A stretch of DNA of 64,000 bases from Geobacter sp. (lineage in GTDB: Bacteria; Desulfobacterota; Desulfuromonadia; Geobacterales; Geobacteraceae): positions 2,271-66,270 of the forward strand of contig DNJC01000018.1 of the NCBI GenBank assembly GCA_003490025.1, given 5' to 3'. The notes under the pieces are model-generated. The model saw nothing but the letters and a program-made list of their open reading frames with translations, searched no databases and had not been told where the DNA came from. Below, piece after piece: positions 25,686 to 33,814 of the stretch. The first letter of the stretch is position 1; the number at the start of each line of letters is the position of its first letter. The translations under genes were made by a program, and so were the position numbers.

Positions 25686-27671
25686 ATGCGTTACAACCGC
25701 ACGCTCACACTGCTGCTGCTCCTCGCCTCAACCATGCTCATACTCTCCTGCTCCGGTCCCGAGGCCAAAAAACAGAAGTTCTTCGGCAAGGGAAAGGCCC
25801 TTTTCGAGAAGGGGGAATACGTGAAGGCCCGCCTGGAGCTGAAGAACGCCATCCAGATCGACCCGAAGTTCGCCGACGCCTTCCGGGTCATCGGCCTCAT
25901 CGAAATGAGGGAGGGGAACCTGAAGGGGGCCTTCGCCAGCTTCGGCAAGGCGGTGCAGCTGAACCCGGCGGACAAGGAGGCGCAGTACCAGCTGGGCAAG
26001 ATCTATCTCGCGGCGAGGGAGCTGGACCATGCCCTGGAAAAGGCCGAGCTGCTCCTCAAGGCGGACCCCGGCTACCCGGAGGCGCTCCTTTTGAAGGGGG
26101 CGGTCATGGTGGCCCGCCAGCAGCCGGGAGATGCCCGGGAATTCCTGGCGCAGGTGATAGCGCGCGGGGTGGGGAAGCCGGATGCCTTCCTGCTCCTTGC
26201 CAACGCCTGCCTGCAGGGAGGGGACCGGAATGGGGCCGAGGAGGCTGTCAGGCGCGGTCTGAAGGGAAACCCGGACTCGGTCGAACTGGTACTCGCCCTG
26301 GCGGGGCTCTGCACGCAGGGCGGCAAGAGCGACGAGGCGGCGTCCCTGCTGCAGAAGGCCTGCACGCTTGAGCCAAAGAACCTGAGCCACCAGATCGCCT
26401 TGGCCGACTTCCACTGGACCCGCGGCAAGGAGGCCGAGGCGACCTCGCTGCTGCGCCTGATGGTGGCCGCGGAGCCTGCCGACGAAGAACGGCGTCTCAG
26501 GTCGGCCGATTTTTTCCTGGAGCGAAAGCGTCTCCCCGAAGCGGAGCGGGAACTGAAGGAGGGGGTCGCCTCCAACCGGAAAAGCGGCGTGCTTCGTTTC
26601 GCCCTGGCCGAGCTGTACCTGAAAAGCGACCGGGGCGAGCAGGCGGTCGCCACCCTGAAGGAGTGCGTCTCCCTGGGCAAGGCGGGCGACCCGGCCGTGA
26701 TCCAGGCCAAGACCGCCCTGGCCAAGGCGTACCTGCAGCGCTCGGAGCTTGACAGCGCCGCCGTCCAGGTCGAGGAGGTGCTGAAGGAGAGTCCCAAGAA
26801 CGTGGACGCCCGCTACCTCAAGGGGAGCATTCAGCTTCAAAAGGGAGACGCCGCCGGCGCGGTCACCGAGTTCAGGACCGTGGTGAGCGAGAGGCCCCAG
26901 TTCCTCGACGGCTACATCCGTCTGGCGGAGGCGTACCTTATGGAAAAGGAGGAGAACCTCTCTATCGACGCGCTGAAAAGCGCCCAGAAGCTCGACCCGG
27001 AGTCGCGCGAGGTGCAGTTGGCCCTCTCCCGCTACCATTCCCTCCGGGGCGACCTGAAAGAGGCGCACCGCGTGCTGGCCGGGATGCTCGGCAGGAACCC
27101 GGCGGATCTGGAGGCCCGCGTGGAGCGGGGAGATCTCTTCGCCCACAGCGGCGACTTCAGGAGGGCCGAGGCGGAATACCTCGAGGTGAAGAGAAGAGCA
27201 CCCGCCCTGCCGATAGCTTACGCGAGGTGCGGCGCGCTCTACGCGAAGCAGGGGAAGCAGGCGCGGGCCGTGGCCGAGTACGAAAGGGCGCTCACCCTGA
27301 ACCAGGGCTCCTGGCTTCTGGCCAACGACCTCGCCTACCTGCTGGCCCAGAGCGCGCGCTCCCCAAAGGAACTGGACCGCGCCCTGGCGCTTGCAGAAAA
27401 GGCGCGCTCGCTGAACCCGGAGGCGTCGAACGTGCTGGATACGCTCGGCTGGCTGCACTACAGGAAGGGGGAGGCAGACAAGGCCGTCGAGTTGCTGCGC
27501 CAAGTGCAGTCGAAGAACCCCGAATCCCCCGAGGTGAACTACCACCTGGGCATGGCCCTTTACAAGGCCGGGAAGCTCCCCGAGGCGAAGGAGAAACTGG
27601 CGAAGTCGGTCGCGGGAAAGGGGACCTTCCCGGGGCGGGACGAGGCGGCCGCCACGCTGGCTCGGATCTAG
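25686..27671 (+). CDS. TPR-repeat lipoprotein (PEP-CTERM/exosortase system, PrsT-like)
   Basis: The ATG at 25686 is preceded by GGAGGA and starts a lipoprotein signal (LLLLLASTMLILSC, lipobox cysteine about residue 21); an ATG five codons upstream overlaps the ribosome site. The remaining 640 residues are tandem tetratricopeptide repeats (ALKLDPESREV, NYHLGMALYKAGKLPEAKEKL). Such TPR lipoproteins accompany exosortase EPS loci and are thought to scaffold assembly or export between the membranes. Confidence 0.88.
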   Translation: MRYNRTLTLLLLLASTMLILSCSGPEAKKQKFFGKGKALFEKGEYVKARLELKNAIQIDPKFADAFRVIGLIEMREGNLKGAFASFGKAVQLNPADKEAQYQLGKIYLAARELDHALEKAELLLKADPGYPEALLLKGAVMVARQQPGDAREFLAQVIARGVGKPDAFLLLANACLQGGDRNGAEEAVRRGLKGNPDSVELVLALAGLCTQGGKSDEAASLLQKACTLEPKNLSHQIALADFHWTRGKEAEATSLLRLMVAAEPADEERRLRSADFFLERKRLPEAERELKEGVASNRKSGVLRFALAELYLKSDRGEQAVATLKECVSLGKAGDPAVIQAKTALAKAYLQRSELDSAAVQVEEVLKESPKNVDARYLKGSIQLQKGDAAGAVTEFRTVVSERPQFLDGYIRLAEAYLMEKEENLSIDALKSAQKLDPESREVQLALSRYHSLRGDLKEAHRVLAGMLGRNPADLEARVERGDLFAHSGDFRRAEAEYLEVKRRAPALPIAYARCGALYAKQGKQARAVAEYERALTLNQGSWLLANDLAYLLAQSARSPKELDRALALAEKARSLNPEASNVLDTLGWLHYRKGEADKAVELLRQVQSKNPESPEVNYHLGMALYKAGKLPEAKEKLAKSVAGKGTFPGRDEAAATLARI

Positions 27672-27827
27672 CCGGCTGCCGTATCGGTCCCTGTGGTCGT
27701 TTGTCCGAATTATCATTCGGTTGTGATGTCGATGTAACTTTGAACGTGTATAAGTCTGGCGTTCCAGTGATTGAGAAAGCTTCGGGACCGGCCGGATGCC
27801 GGCTCGGGAAGTACCGGTGAGGAAATT

Positions 27828-28592
27828 ATGCCTTTAAGAAGCATCGCTGTGATTCTCTTTGTTCAGTTGCTGTTTTCCTCTGTTGCCGTGTGGGGCTCCG
27901 AAAACGGCGCCATGACCGTTCCCGCTACGCAGGAAGAGGCCGCGCCCGCTGCAGCCGAGCCTGCGGCGTCGAGTCCTCCCCTCCAGGCCGCGGTGCCGGC
28001 CCCGGACGCGGTGGCCTGGTGGCGCGAAGCGGCCGGCCGGCTCGGCCTTGGGCCGGACACGAACCCCGGCGAGAGCGCGGAGCCTGCCTCTGGGCGTCCT
28101 GCGCAGGTTTCCGAGTACGTGATAGGGGCGGGGGACCAGCTGGGGATCTCCGTTTGGCGCGAAGAGCACCTTAGCGGCACCGTGGCGGTGCTGCCGGACG
28201 GCAGGATCTCCTTTCCGCTGGTCGGGGAGCTTGTCGCGGCGGGGAAAACCGTGGCCCAGCTAAAGCACGAACTCGAGACGAAACTTTCCCGCTTCGTCAG
28301 CGAGGCGGGAGTGACCGTCGAGGTGAAGCAGGCCAACAGCATGACGGTGTTCATCCTCGGGCGGGTCAACGCCCCCGGTCGTCAGACCATGCTCGCTTCC
28401 ACCAACGTGCTGCAGGCCTTGGCCATGGCTGGAGGGATGAACCCCTACGCGCGCAGGAACGACGTGAAGGTGTTCCGGCAGCAGGCGGGGAAGACGGTGG
28501 TATTCCCCTTCGACTATGACGACGTCACAAAGGGGAGGCACCTGGAGACGAACATAGAGCTGCAGCGGGGCGATGTCGTCATTGTTCCCTGA
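27828..28592 (+). CDS. Wza-like polysaccharide export protein
   Basis: The ATG at 27828 follows GAGGA. The 254-residue product has a signal peptide (SIAVILFVQLLFSSVAVWG) and, after a proline/alanine-rich linker, a polysaccharide export (Wza) domain (EYVIGAGDQLGISVW, VLPDGRISFPLVGELVAAGKT) and an SLBB-like segment (VFILGRVNAPGRQTML). It is short for Wza and lacks a visible lipobox. It overlaps the next gene by 20 bases. Its 156-base leader is the longest gap within the export genes. Confidence 0.88.
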   Translation: MPLRSIAVILFVQLLFSSVAVWGSENGAMTVPATQEEAAPAAAEPAASSPPLQAAVPAPDAVAWWREAAGRLGLGPDTNPGESAEPASGRPAQVSEYVIGAGDQLGISVWREEHLSGTVAVLPDGRISFPLVGELVAAGKTVAQLKHELETKLSRFVSEAGVTVEVKQANSMTVFILGRVNAPGRQTMLASTNVLQALAMAGGMNPYARRNDVKVFRQQAGKTVVFPFDYDDVTKGRHLETNIELQRGDVVIVP

Positions 28593-29778
28593 TATCTTGC
28601 GCGCGACACGGGTCATTGCCGCACTTTGGGCGCTGAATCTGCTGGCCCCTCCCTCCTCGCAGGCGGGGGACTTCTTCCTGGCCCCGGGGCTCTTCCTGCG
28701 GCAGGAGTACAACGACAACGTCGAGGCGGTGAGTTCGAACCGGCGCGGCGACGAGATAACCACCGTCTCCCCCACGCTTGCCGTCTCGCACAAAAGCGAA
28801 ACCGGCGCGGCTCTCCTCTCCGGCGGGGCCAGCGCGCTTTACTACCGGCAGCATACCAGGAGCGACAGCGTCGGGTATTTCCTCAACGGTGCCGGCAGCT
28901 GGGCGCCGACCCCGCGGCTGGGCTTTTCCGCCGACCTGGGATACACCAGGGATTCCAGCGCCAGTTCCATCGATCCGGCCAGCGCGCTGGTGGTCAGTTC
29001 GCGCACCCAGCGCCAGAGCTGCCGGCTGGCAGGGAGATACCAGTTGGACGAGTTGTCCGCCTCCAGCTTCGCGTTCGACTTCGGAAAGACCGCCTACGAC
29101 ACCCCCACCTACCCGGATGCCAGCTATTTCCAGGGAAGCGCCGGGGTCGATTACGACCTCGGGAGGTTCTTTCCCAAGGGGGTCGTGACGCCGCTGGTGA
29201 GCCTTCGGCAGGACAGGACACCGCTGTCGCAGGTGGACAACCTGAACCTCACGCTCGGCTTTTCCCGGGCGCTGGACGAGCTCTGGGCGCTCTCTCTGAA
29301 CGGCGGGGCGCGCTTCACCCGCTCCGAGTTCGGCAGCGCCGACTCGCCCGAGCGGGCGACGCACCGGGACGTCGGGGCGCTGGGCAAACTCCTCCTCTCC
29401 TATACCGGCGAGGGGACCTCGGCGAACGCCACCCTCTCCCGCAGCCTGACCCCCGCCTCGGGGAGAACCGGCGCCACGCAGCTCACCGGGGCGACCCTCA
29501 CCTTTTTCGAGAGGATCGCCGGCGGGCTGTCGGGGAGGCTCGACGCGGGATATGCCCGGAACCGCTCCGCCGAGAAGCAGTACGCGGCCCAGGCGGTGGA
29601 CGAGCGCTCCAGGAGCATCAGCGGCACGCTGATCTACGCGTTTCAGGAAGCGCAACGCGGCCTGACGCTGGAGGGAGGCTACAGCTACCACGGCACGAAA
29701 TACCTGATTTCCGGCGCCAAGATGGCCCAAAACATCTTCATGCTGCGGCTCAACTGGCAGCACGAAATGTTCAGATAG
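28573..29778 (+). CDS. outer-membrane beta-barrel, exosortase-EPS type
   Basis: A 401-residue exported protein with signal peptide (ALWALNLLAPPSSQA). It begins LAPGLFLRQEYNDNV and has alternating amphipathic strands to a C-terminal NWQHEMFR. It resembles the TIGR03016-type outer-membrane proteins found in PEP-CTERM/exosortase EPS loci, thought to form the outer-membrane pore or support. It is encoded directly after the Wza-like gene. Confidence 0.82.
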   Translation: MSSLFPDILRATRVIAALWALNLLAPPSSQAGDFFLAPGLFLRQEYNDNVEAVSSNRRGDEITTVSPTLAVSHKSETGAALLSGGASALYYRQHTRSDSVGYFLNGAGSWAPTPRLGFSADLGYTRDSSASSIDPASALVVSSRTQRQSCRLAGRYQLDELSASSFAFDFGKTAYDTPTYPDASYFQGSAGVDYDLGRFFPKGVVTPLVSLRQDRTPLSQVDNLNLTLGFSRALDELWALSLNGGARFTRSEFGSADSPERATHRDVGALGKLLLSYTGEGTSANATLSRSLTPASGRTGATQLTGATLTFFERIAGGLSGRLDAGYARNRSAEKQYAAQAVDERSRSISGTLIYAFQEAQRGLTLEGGYSYHGTKYLISGAKMAQNIFMLRLNWQHEMFR

Positions 29779-29835
29779 CCCCCGGCACGGGAAACACATC
29801 ATTAGAACCGATCTACCGGAATCGCGAGGAGACGC

Positions 29836-31401
29836 ATGGGACAGGAAGTGAAAACAGTGCAGGATTTCCTTGAAATCCTGAAACGGCGCAAATGGAGCAT
29901 CTTGGTAACCGCAGCTACGGTATTCGTCATGTCGGCGCTGCTGGCCTTCCTGCTCCCCCCGCAGTACCGCTCCTCATCGACCATCCTGATCGAGGACCAG
30001 GAGGTGCCGCGCGATTTCGTCAATACCACCGTCACCAGCTACGCGGACCAGAGGCTGCAGACCATAAACCAGCGGATCATGGGGACCGACAGGCTCCTGG
30101 AAATCATCAGGAAGTTCAACCTCTACCCCGAGCTGAGGGTGAAGTGGACCACCGAAGAGATCGTCGCCAAGATGCGCAAGGACATCAAGCTGAACACCAT
30201 CAGCGCCGACGTCATCGATCCCCGCTCCGGGATGCCCAGGCCCGCCACCATCGCCTTCACCCTCTCGTACCAGGGGAAGTCGGCGCAGGTGGTGCAGCAG
30301 GTGGCGGGCGAGCTGGCCTCGCTCTACCTCTCCGAAAACCTGGCGACGCGCGAGCGGCAGTCGCAGGGGACCTCGACCTTCATGGAAGAGGAAATGAAGC
30401 AGATAAAGGCGAAGCTGGCCGACACCGACGCGAAGATCGCCGTGTACAAGAAGCAGCACGTCAACGCCCTCCCGGAACTGGCGCAGGCGAACCTGCAGAT
30501 CGCGGAATCGGCCGAGCAGGAGATCGTGAGGCTGAACGAGCAGCTGCGCAGCCTCAGGGAGAGGGAAAGCTCGGCCAGGTCCAGGCTGGAGTCGATATCC
30601 ACCGACGCGGCGAGCCAGGACAAGGCGCGCCTGGCCGAACTGAGGGTCAAACTGGGAGAGCTGAAGACCCGGCTCACCGACGAACACCCGGACGTCATCA
30701 AGACCAGGAGGGAACTGGCCGAGGTGTCGAAGCAGCTGCAGGCAGCCGGGCGCGGATCGGCGGACAACAAGCCTGACAACGTGGCCTACATAACCCTCTC
30801 CTCGGAGCTTGCCGGGGTGCAGTCCGAGATCGACTCGGCCAGGAGGCAGATCACTTCCTTCACCAGGAAGCGGGACGACTACCGGACCAGGCTCTCCGCG
30901 ACCCCCGGCGTCGAGGAGGGGTACCGCGCCCTCTTGGACGACCGCAACCACCTCCAGCTCAAGTCCGACGACCTGACCAGGAAGTTCCTGGAGGCGAAGA
31001 CGGCCAACGGGCTGGAAAAGGAGCAGAAGGGCGAGCGTTTCTCGCTCATCGACGCGGCGCGGCTCCCGGAGATGCCGGTCAGCCCGAACATACCGGCCAT
31101 CCTGCTGGTGGGCCTTGCGCTCGGCGCGGTCTGCGGTGCGGCGGCGGCCGCCATCAGGGAGCAAAGCGACCACACGGCGCGCACCCCGGAGCAGCTCTTT
31201 AACGCCACCTGTCTGCCGGTGCTGGCCAGCATCCCCGCCATCCTCACCTGGCAGGATCTCGACCAGCGCAAGGTCAGGCGCAGGAACGCGGCGATCGGGC
31301 TCGTGGTCGTGCTGGTGCTGATCCCGGTCGCCTTCCAGTTCCTGGTGATGGACCTCGACGTCTTCTGGGCCCGGCTGCTGCGCCGCGTCGCGAAAATCTA
31401 A
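29836..31401 (+). CDS. Wzz/GNVR chain-length determinant (XrtA-system type)
   Basis: A 521-residue inner-membrane protein with an N-terminal Wzz domain, first membrane segment near residues 20-40 (WSILVTAATVFVMSALLAFL), a long coiled-coil periplasmic stretch (residues 170-360) and a second membrane segment near 420-440 (PAILLVGLALGAVCGAAAAA). A third hydrophobic segment (AIGLVVVLVLIPVAFQFLV) lies near the end. It controls polymer length with the polymerase and the ATPase encoded next. GAGGAG precedes the ATG. Confidence 0.88.
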   Translation: MGQEVKTVQDFLEILKRRKWSILVTAATVFVMSALLAFLLPPQYRSSSTILIEDQEVPRDFVNTTVTSYADQRLQTINQRIMGTDRLLEIIRKFNLYPELRVKWTTEEIVAKMRKDIKLNTISADVIDPRSGMPRPATIAFTLSYQGKSAQVVQQVAGELASLYLSENLATRERQSQGTSTFMEEEMKQIKAKLADTDAKIAVYKKQHVNALPELAQANLQIAESAEQEIVRLNEQLRSLRERESSARSRLESISTDAASQDKARLAELRVKLGELKTRLTDEHPDVIKTRRELAEVSKQLQAAGRGSADNKPDNVAYITLSSELAGVQSEIDSARRQITSFTRKRDDYRTRLSATPGVEEGYRALLDDRNHLQLKSDDLTRKFLEAKTANGLEKEQKGERFSLIDAARLPEMPVSPNIPAILLVGLALGAVCGAAAAAIREQSDHTARTPEQLFNATCLPVLASIPAILTWQDLDQRKVRRRNAAIGLVVVLVLIPVAFQFLVMDLDVFWARLLRRVAKI

Positions 31402-31432
31402 CTGGAAACCCAATACAAAAGGAGCGCCCGAG

Positions 31433-32425
31433 ATGGCAATCGCGAGAAAGAACCTGATCAAGGTCGGGTCGGAGGCAGAGGCAGAGGCGGAGCGTGATCG
31501 CGGTGCGGTGCGGGGCGCTGCCTTCAGGGACCGGGACGAGCCGGCGGCAGATATCGGCGGTTTCGGCGAGGCGGTCATCGACCCCGGCCCAGAGCCCCGG
31601 TCGCCGTCGCCCATCCGGCTCATCAGGGGATCCCTCCGACGCCTGAGCAGGAACCGTGGCGCCGAGAGAGAGCGCCAGGAGGAGGCCGCAGCGGACCTCC
31701 CGTTCCCCCCGGTGGTCCGCCCCTCGGACCAGGAGAAGATGGGGTACGTCTCTCCGGTCTACTCGCTGTCGCGCTCGGTGCAGCTGAACCCACGGGTCAT
31801 GCTGGCCAACCGCTGCGTCGCCTTTCTCCACGACAGCCCCGAGGTGGAGTACTACCGCCAGCTGAGGACCAGGATCCTGCAGCTGAACGGCGGGGAGGGG
31901 GGGGCGACCATCATGGTGACCAGCGCGCTCCCCGGCGAGGGGAAGACGCTCACGGCGATCAACCTCGCGCTCACCTTCGCCAGGGAGTTCAAGCAGACGG
32001 CGCTCCTGGTGGACTGCGACCTGAGGCAGCAGCAGGTCCACTCCAGCATGGGGTTTCCCAGCGAGCGGGGGCTGGTCGACTACCTGATGGACGACTGCCC
32101 GATCACGGAGCTCTTCGTCTGGCCGGGTGTGGACAAACTCTCCGTCATCTCGGGCGGCAGGACCGTCAGGGACAGCTGCGAGCTCCTCGGCTCCCCCGGC
32201 ATGAGGGACCTCGTTCACGACATGAAGCACCGCTACCCCGAGAGGTACGTCTTCTTCGACCTCCCCTCGGTACTTACCAGCGCGGACGCGGTCGCCTTCG
32301 CGCCGTTGGTCGACTACATCCTCGTCGTGGCCCAGGCCGGCCGGACCTCGCTCAAGGACATAAACAGCGCCGTGCAGCTTCTGCCTGCCCATAAGCTCCT
32401 GGGGCTGGTCATGAACCATCACTAG
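31433..32425 (+). CDS. CpsD/CapB-like ATPase (BY-kinase family) of the EPS locus
   Basis: A 330-residue cytoplasmic protein. An N-terminal charged, low-complexity region (residues 1-100) precedes the P-loop domain with Walker A in SALPGEGKT (residues 164-172), the A' motif LLVDCDL and Walker B-like VFFDLPS. It pairs with the Wzz-type protein just upstream. It ends at LGLVMNHH, without the C-terminal tyrosine cluster of active BY-kinases, so it may lack autokinase activity. AAAGGAG is upstream. Confidence 0.82.
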   Translation: MAIARKNLIKVGSEAEAEAERDRGAVRGAAFRDRDEPAADIGGFGEAVIDPGPEPRSPSPIRLIRGSLRRLSRNRGAERERQEEAAADLPFPPVVRPSDQEKMGYVSPVYSLSRSVQLNPRVMLANRCVAFLHDSPEVEYYRQLRTRILQLNGGEGGATIMVTSALPGEGKTLTAINLALTFAREFKQTALLVDCDLRQQQVHSSMGFPSERGLVDYLMDDCPITELFVWPGVDKLSVISGGRTVRDSCELLGSPGMRDLVHDMKHRYPERYVFFDLPSVLTSADAVAFAPLVDYILVVAQAGRTSLKDINSAVQLLPAHKLLGLVMNHH

Positions 32426-32459
32426 CGCCCCCCTACAGGCCGCCCTCCGGAGGAAGAAC

Positions 32460-33710
32460 ATGAACAGACAGCGGCAGACGGTTGTGGTGGTAGGCCTTGG
32501 CTACATAGGGCTTCCCACCGCGTCCATCCTCGCCACCCGGGGGCACACGGTCATCGGGGTGGACGTCAACGAAGGTACCGTCAGGACCATCAATTCCGGC
32601 AAAATCCATATTGTCGAGCCGGACCTGGACGTGCTGGTCCGCTCGGCAGTCAACAGCGGCAATCTGAAGGCGGTAACCGCCCCGGAGGAAGGTGACGCCT
32701 TCATACTGGCCGTCCCCACCCCGTTCGTCCAGGAGAGCCCGGGGCATGAAAAGGTCCCGGACCTGAGCTACATAGACGCGGCGACCAGGTCCATCGCACC
32801 CTTTTTGCGCGAGGGAAACCTGGTGATCCTGGAGTCGACCTCTCCCGTGGGGACCACCGAGCGCATAGCCGGGCTGATCGCGGAGTTGCGCCCCGATCTG
32901 GCGCAGGAAGGGTCGGGGGCGCGCAAATACCTCTCGGTGCACCTCGCCCACTGCCCGGAGCGGGTGCTCCCCGGCCATATCCTGCGCGAGCTGGTGGACA
33001 ACGACCGGATCATAGGCGGGATCACCAGGGTAGCCGCGGAGAAGGCCCGGGATCTCTACAAGAGCTTTTGCAACGGCGGGATGCACCTGACCGACGCCCG
33101 CACCGCGGAAATGGCTAAGCTCGTGGAAAACTCCTCGCGCGACGTCAGCATCGCCTTCGCCAACGAACTCTCCATGATCTGCGATAAGCTGGGGATCAAC
33201 GTCTGGGAACTGATCGAGCTGGCCAACAGGCACCCGAGGGTGAACATCCTGCAGCCGGGTCCCGGGGTGGGGGGACACTGCATCGCGGTCGACCCCTGGT
33301 TCATTGTGGCGGCGGCCCCCAAGGAGGCGAGGCTCATCCGCACCGCCCGCGAGGTCAACGACGCCAAACCCCACTGGGTGCTGGACCGGGTACGGGCGAA
33401 GGCGGAACGGTTCAAGGACCCGGTTATCGGCTGCCTGGGGCTTTCCTTCAAGGCGAACATCGACGACCTGCGGGAATCGCCGGCCATGGAAATCACCCTG
33501 GAACTGATCCGATCCGGAGTGGGACGGGTCATGGCCTGCGAGCCCAATATCGAAGGTGGGAGAGGCGATCTGCCGCTTCATGAAATGGACGAGGTGCTGC
33601 GCGAGGCGGATATCCTGTTGGTGCTGGTCGATCACGAGGAATTCAAGGATATCGACCGCGAGCTTCTCAAGGAGAAGGTGGTCATCGATACCCGGGGTGT
33701 ATGGCGCTAG
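32460..33710 (+). CDS. wecC: UDP-N-acetyl-D-mannosaminuronate dehydrogenase
   Basis: A 416-residue nucleotide-sugar dehydrogenase. VVVVGLGYIGLPTASIL binds NAD; ESTSPVGTTERIAGLI, CPERVLPGHILRELVDNDR and GPGVGGHCIAVDPWF (active-site cysteine region) are closest to WecC rather than to UDP-glucose dehydrogenases. It would oxidise UDP-ManNAc to UDP-ManNAcA as an EPS donor. The 2-epimerase that makes UDP-ManNAc is not in the window. GGAGG lies before the ATG. It is the last gene of the long plus-strand run. Confidence 0.88.
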   Translation: MNRQRQTVVVVGLGYIGLPTASILATRGHTVIGVDVNEGTVRTINSGKIHIVEPDLDVLVRSAVNSGNLKAVTAPEEGDAFILAVPTPFVQESPGHEKVPDLSYIDAATRSIAPFLREGNLVILESTSPVGTTERIAGLIAELRPDLAQEGSGARKYLSVHLAHCPERVLPGHILRELVDNDRIIGGITRVAAEKARDLYKSFCNGGMHLTDARTAEMAKLVENSSRDVSIAFANELSMICDKLGINVWELIELANRHPRVNILQPGPGVGGHCIAVDPWFIVAAAPKEARLIRTAREVNDAKPHWVLDRVRAKAERFKDPVIGCLGLSFKANIDDLRESPAMEITLELIRSGVGRVMACEPNIEGGRGDLPLHEMDEVLREADILLVLVDHEEFKDIDRELLKEKVVIDTRGVWR

Positions 33711-33750
33711 TTTGGAAGTGCTCTAAGCGCCGGGCTGGAGAAGACGGAAA

Positions 33751-33784
33751 GCGAGGCCCCCTGGGTTGATCCAGGGGGCCTCGC
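33751..33784. terminator. strong bidirectional terminator hairpin ending the EPS locus
   Basis: A 14-base perfect stem (GCGAGGCCCCCTGG and its complement) with a six-base loop (GTTGAT), flanked by GAAA and CTTTC. It lies between the 3' ends of the convergent EPS locus and phosphoesterase gene, so it can stop transcription from both sides. Confidence 0.85.
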
Positions 33785-33814
33785 GCTTTCATCTCCGCTT
33801 TACCGGTTAGTGTG

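Noticed and set aside
25728..27716. 662-codon minus-strand frame
   Set aside because: It mirrors the TPR lipoprotein gene; there is no ribosome site or domain.
27672..27827. cyclic-di-GMP (GEMM) riboswitch before the export gene
   Set aside because: There is a small GGCCGG/CCGGCT hairpin, but the conserved GEMM core elements are absent.
29974..31623. 549-codon minus-strand frame
   Set aside because: It covers the chain-length gene in antisense; there is no domain.
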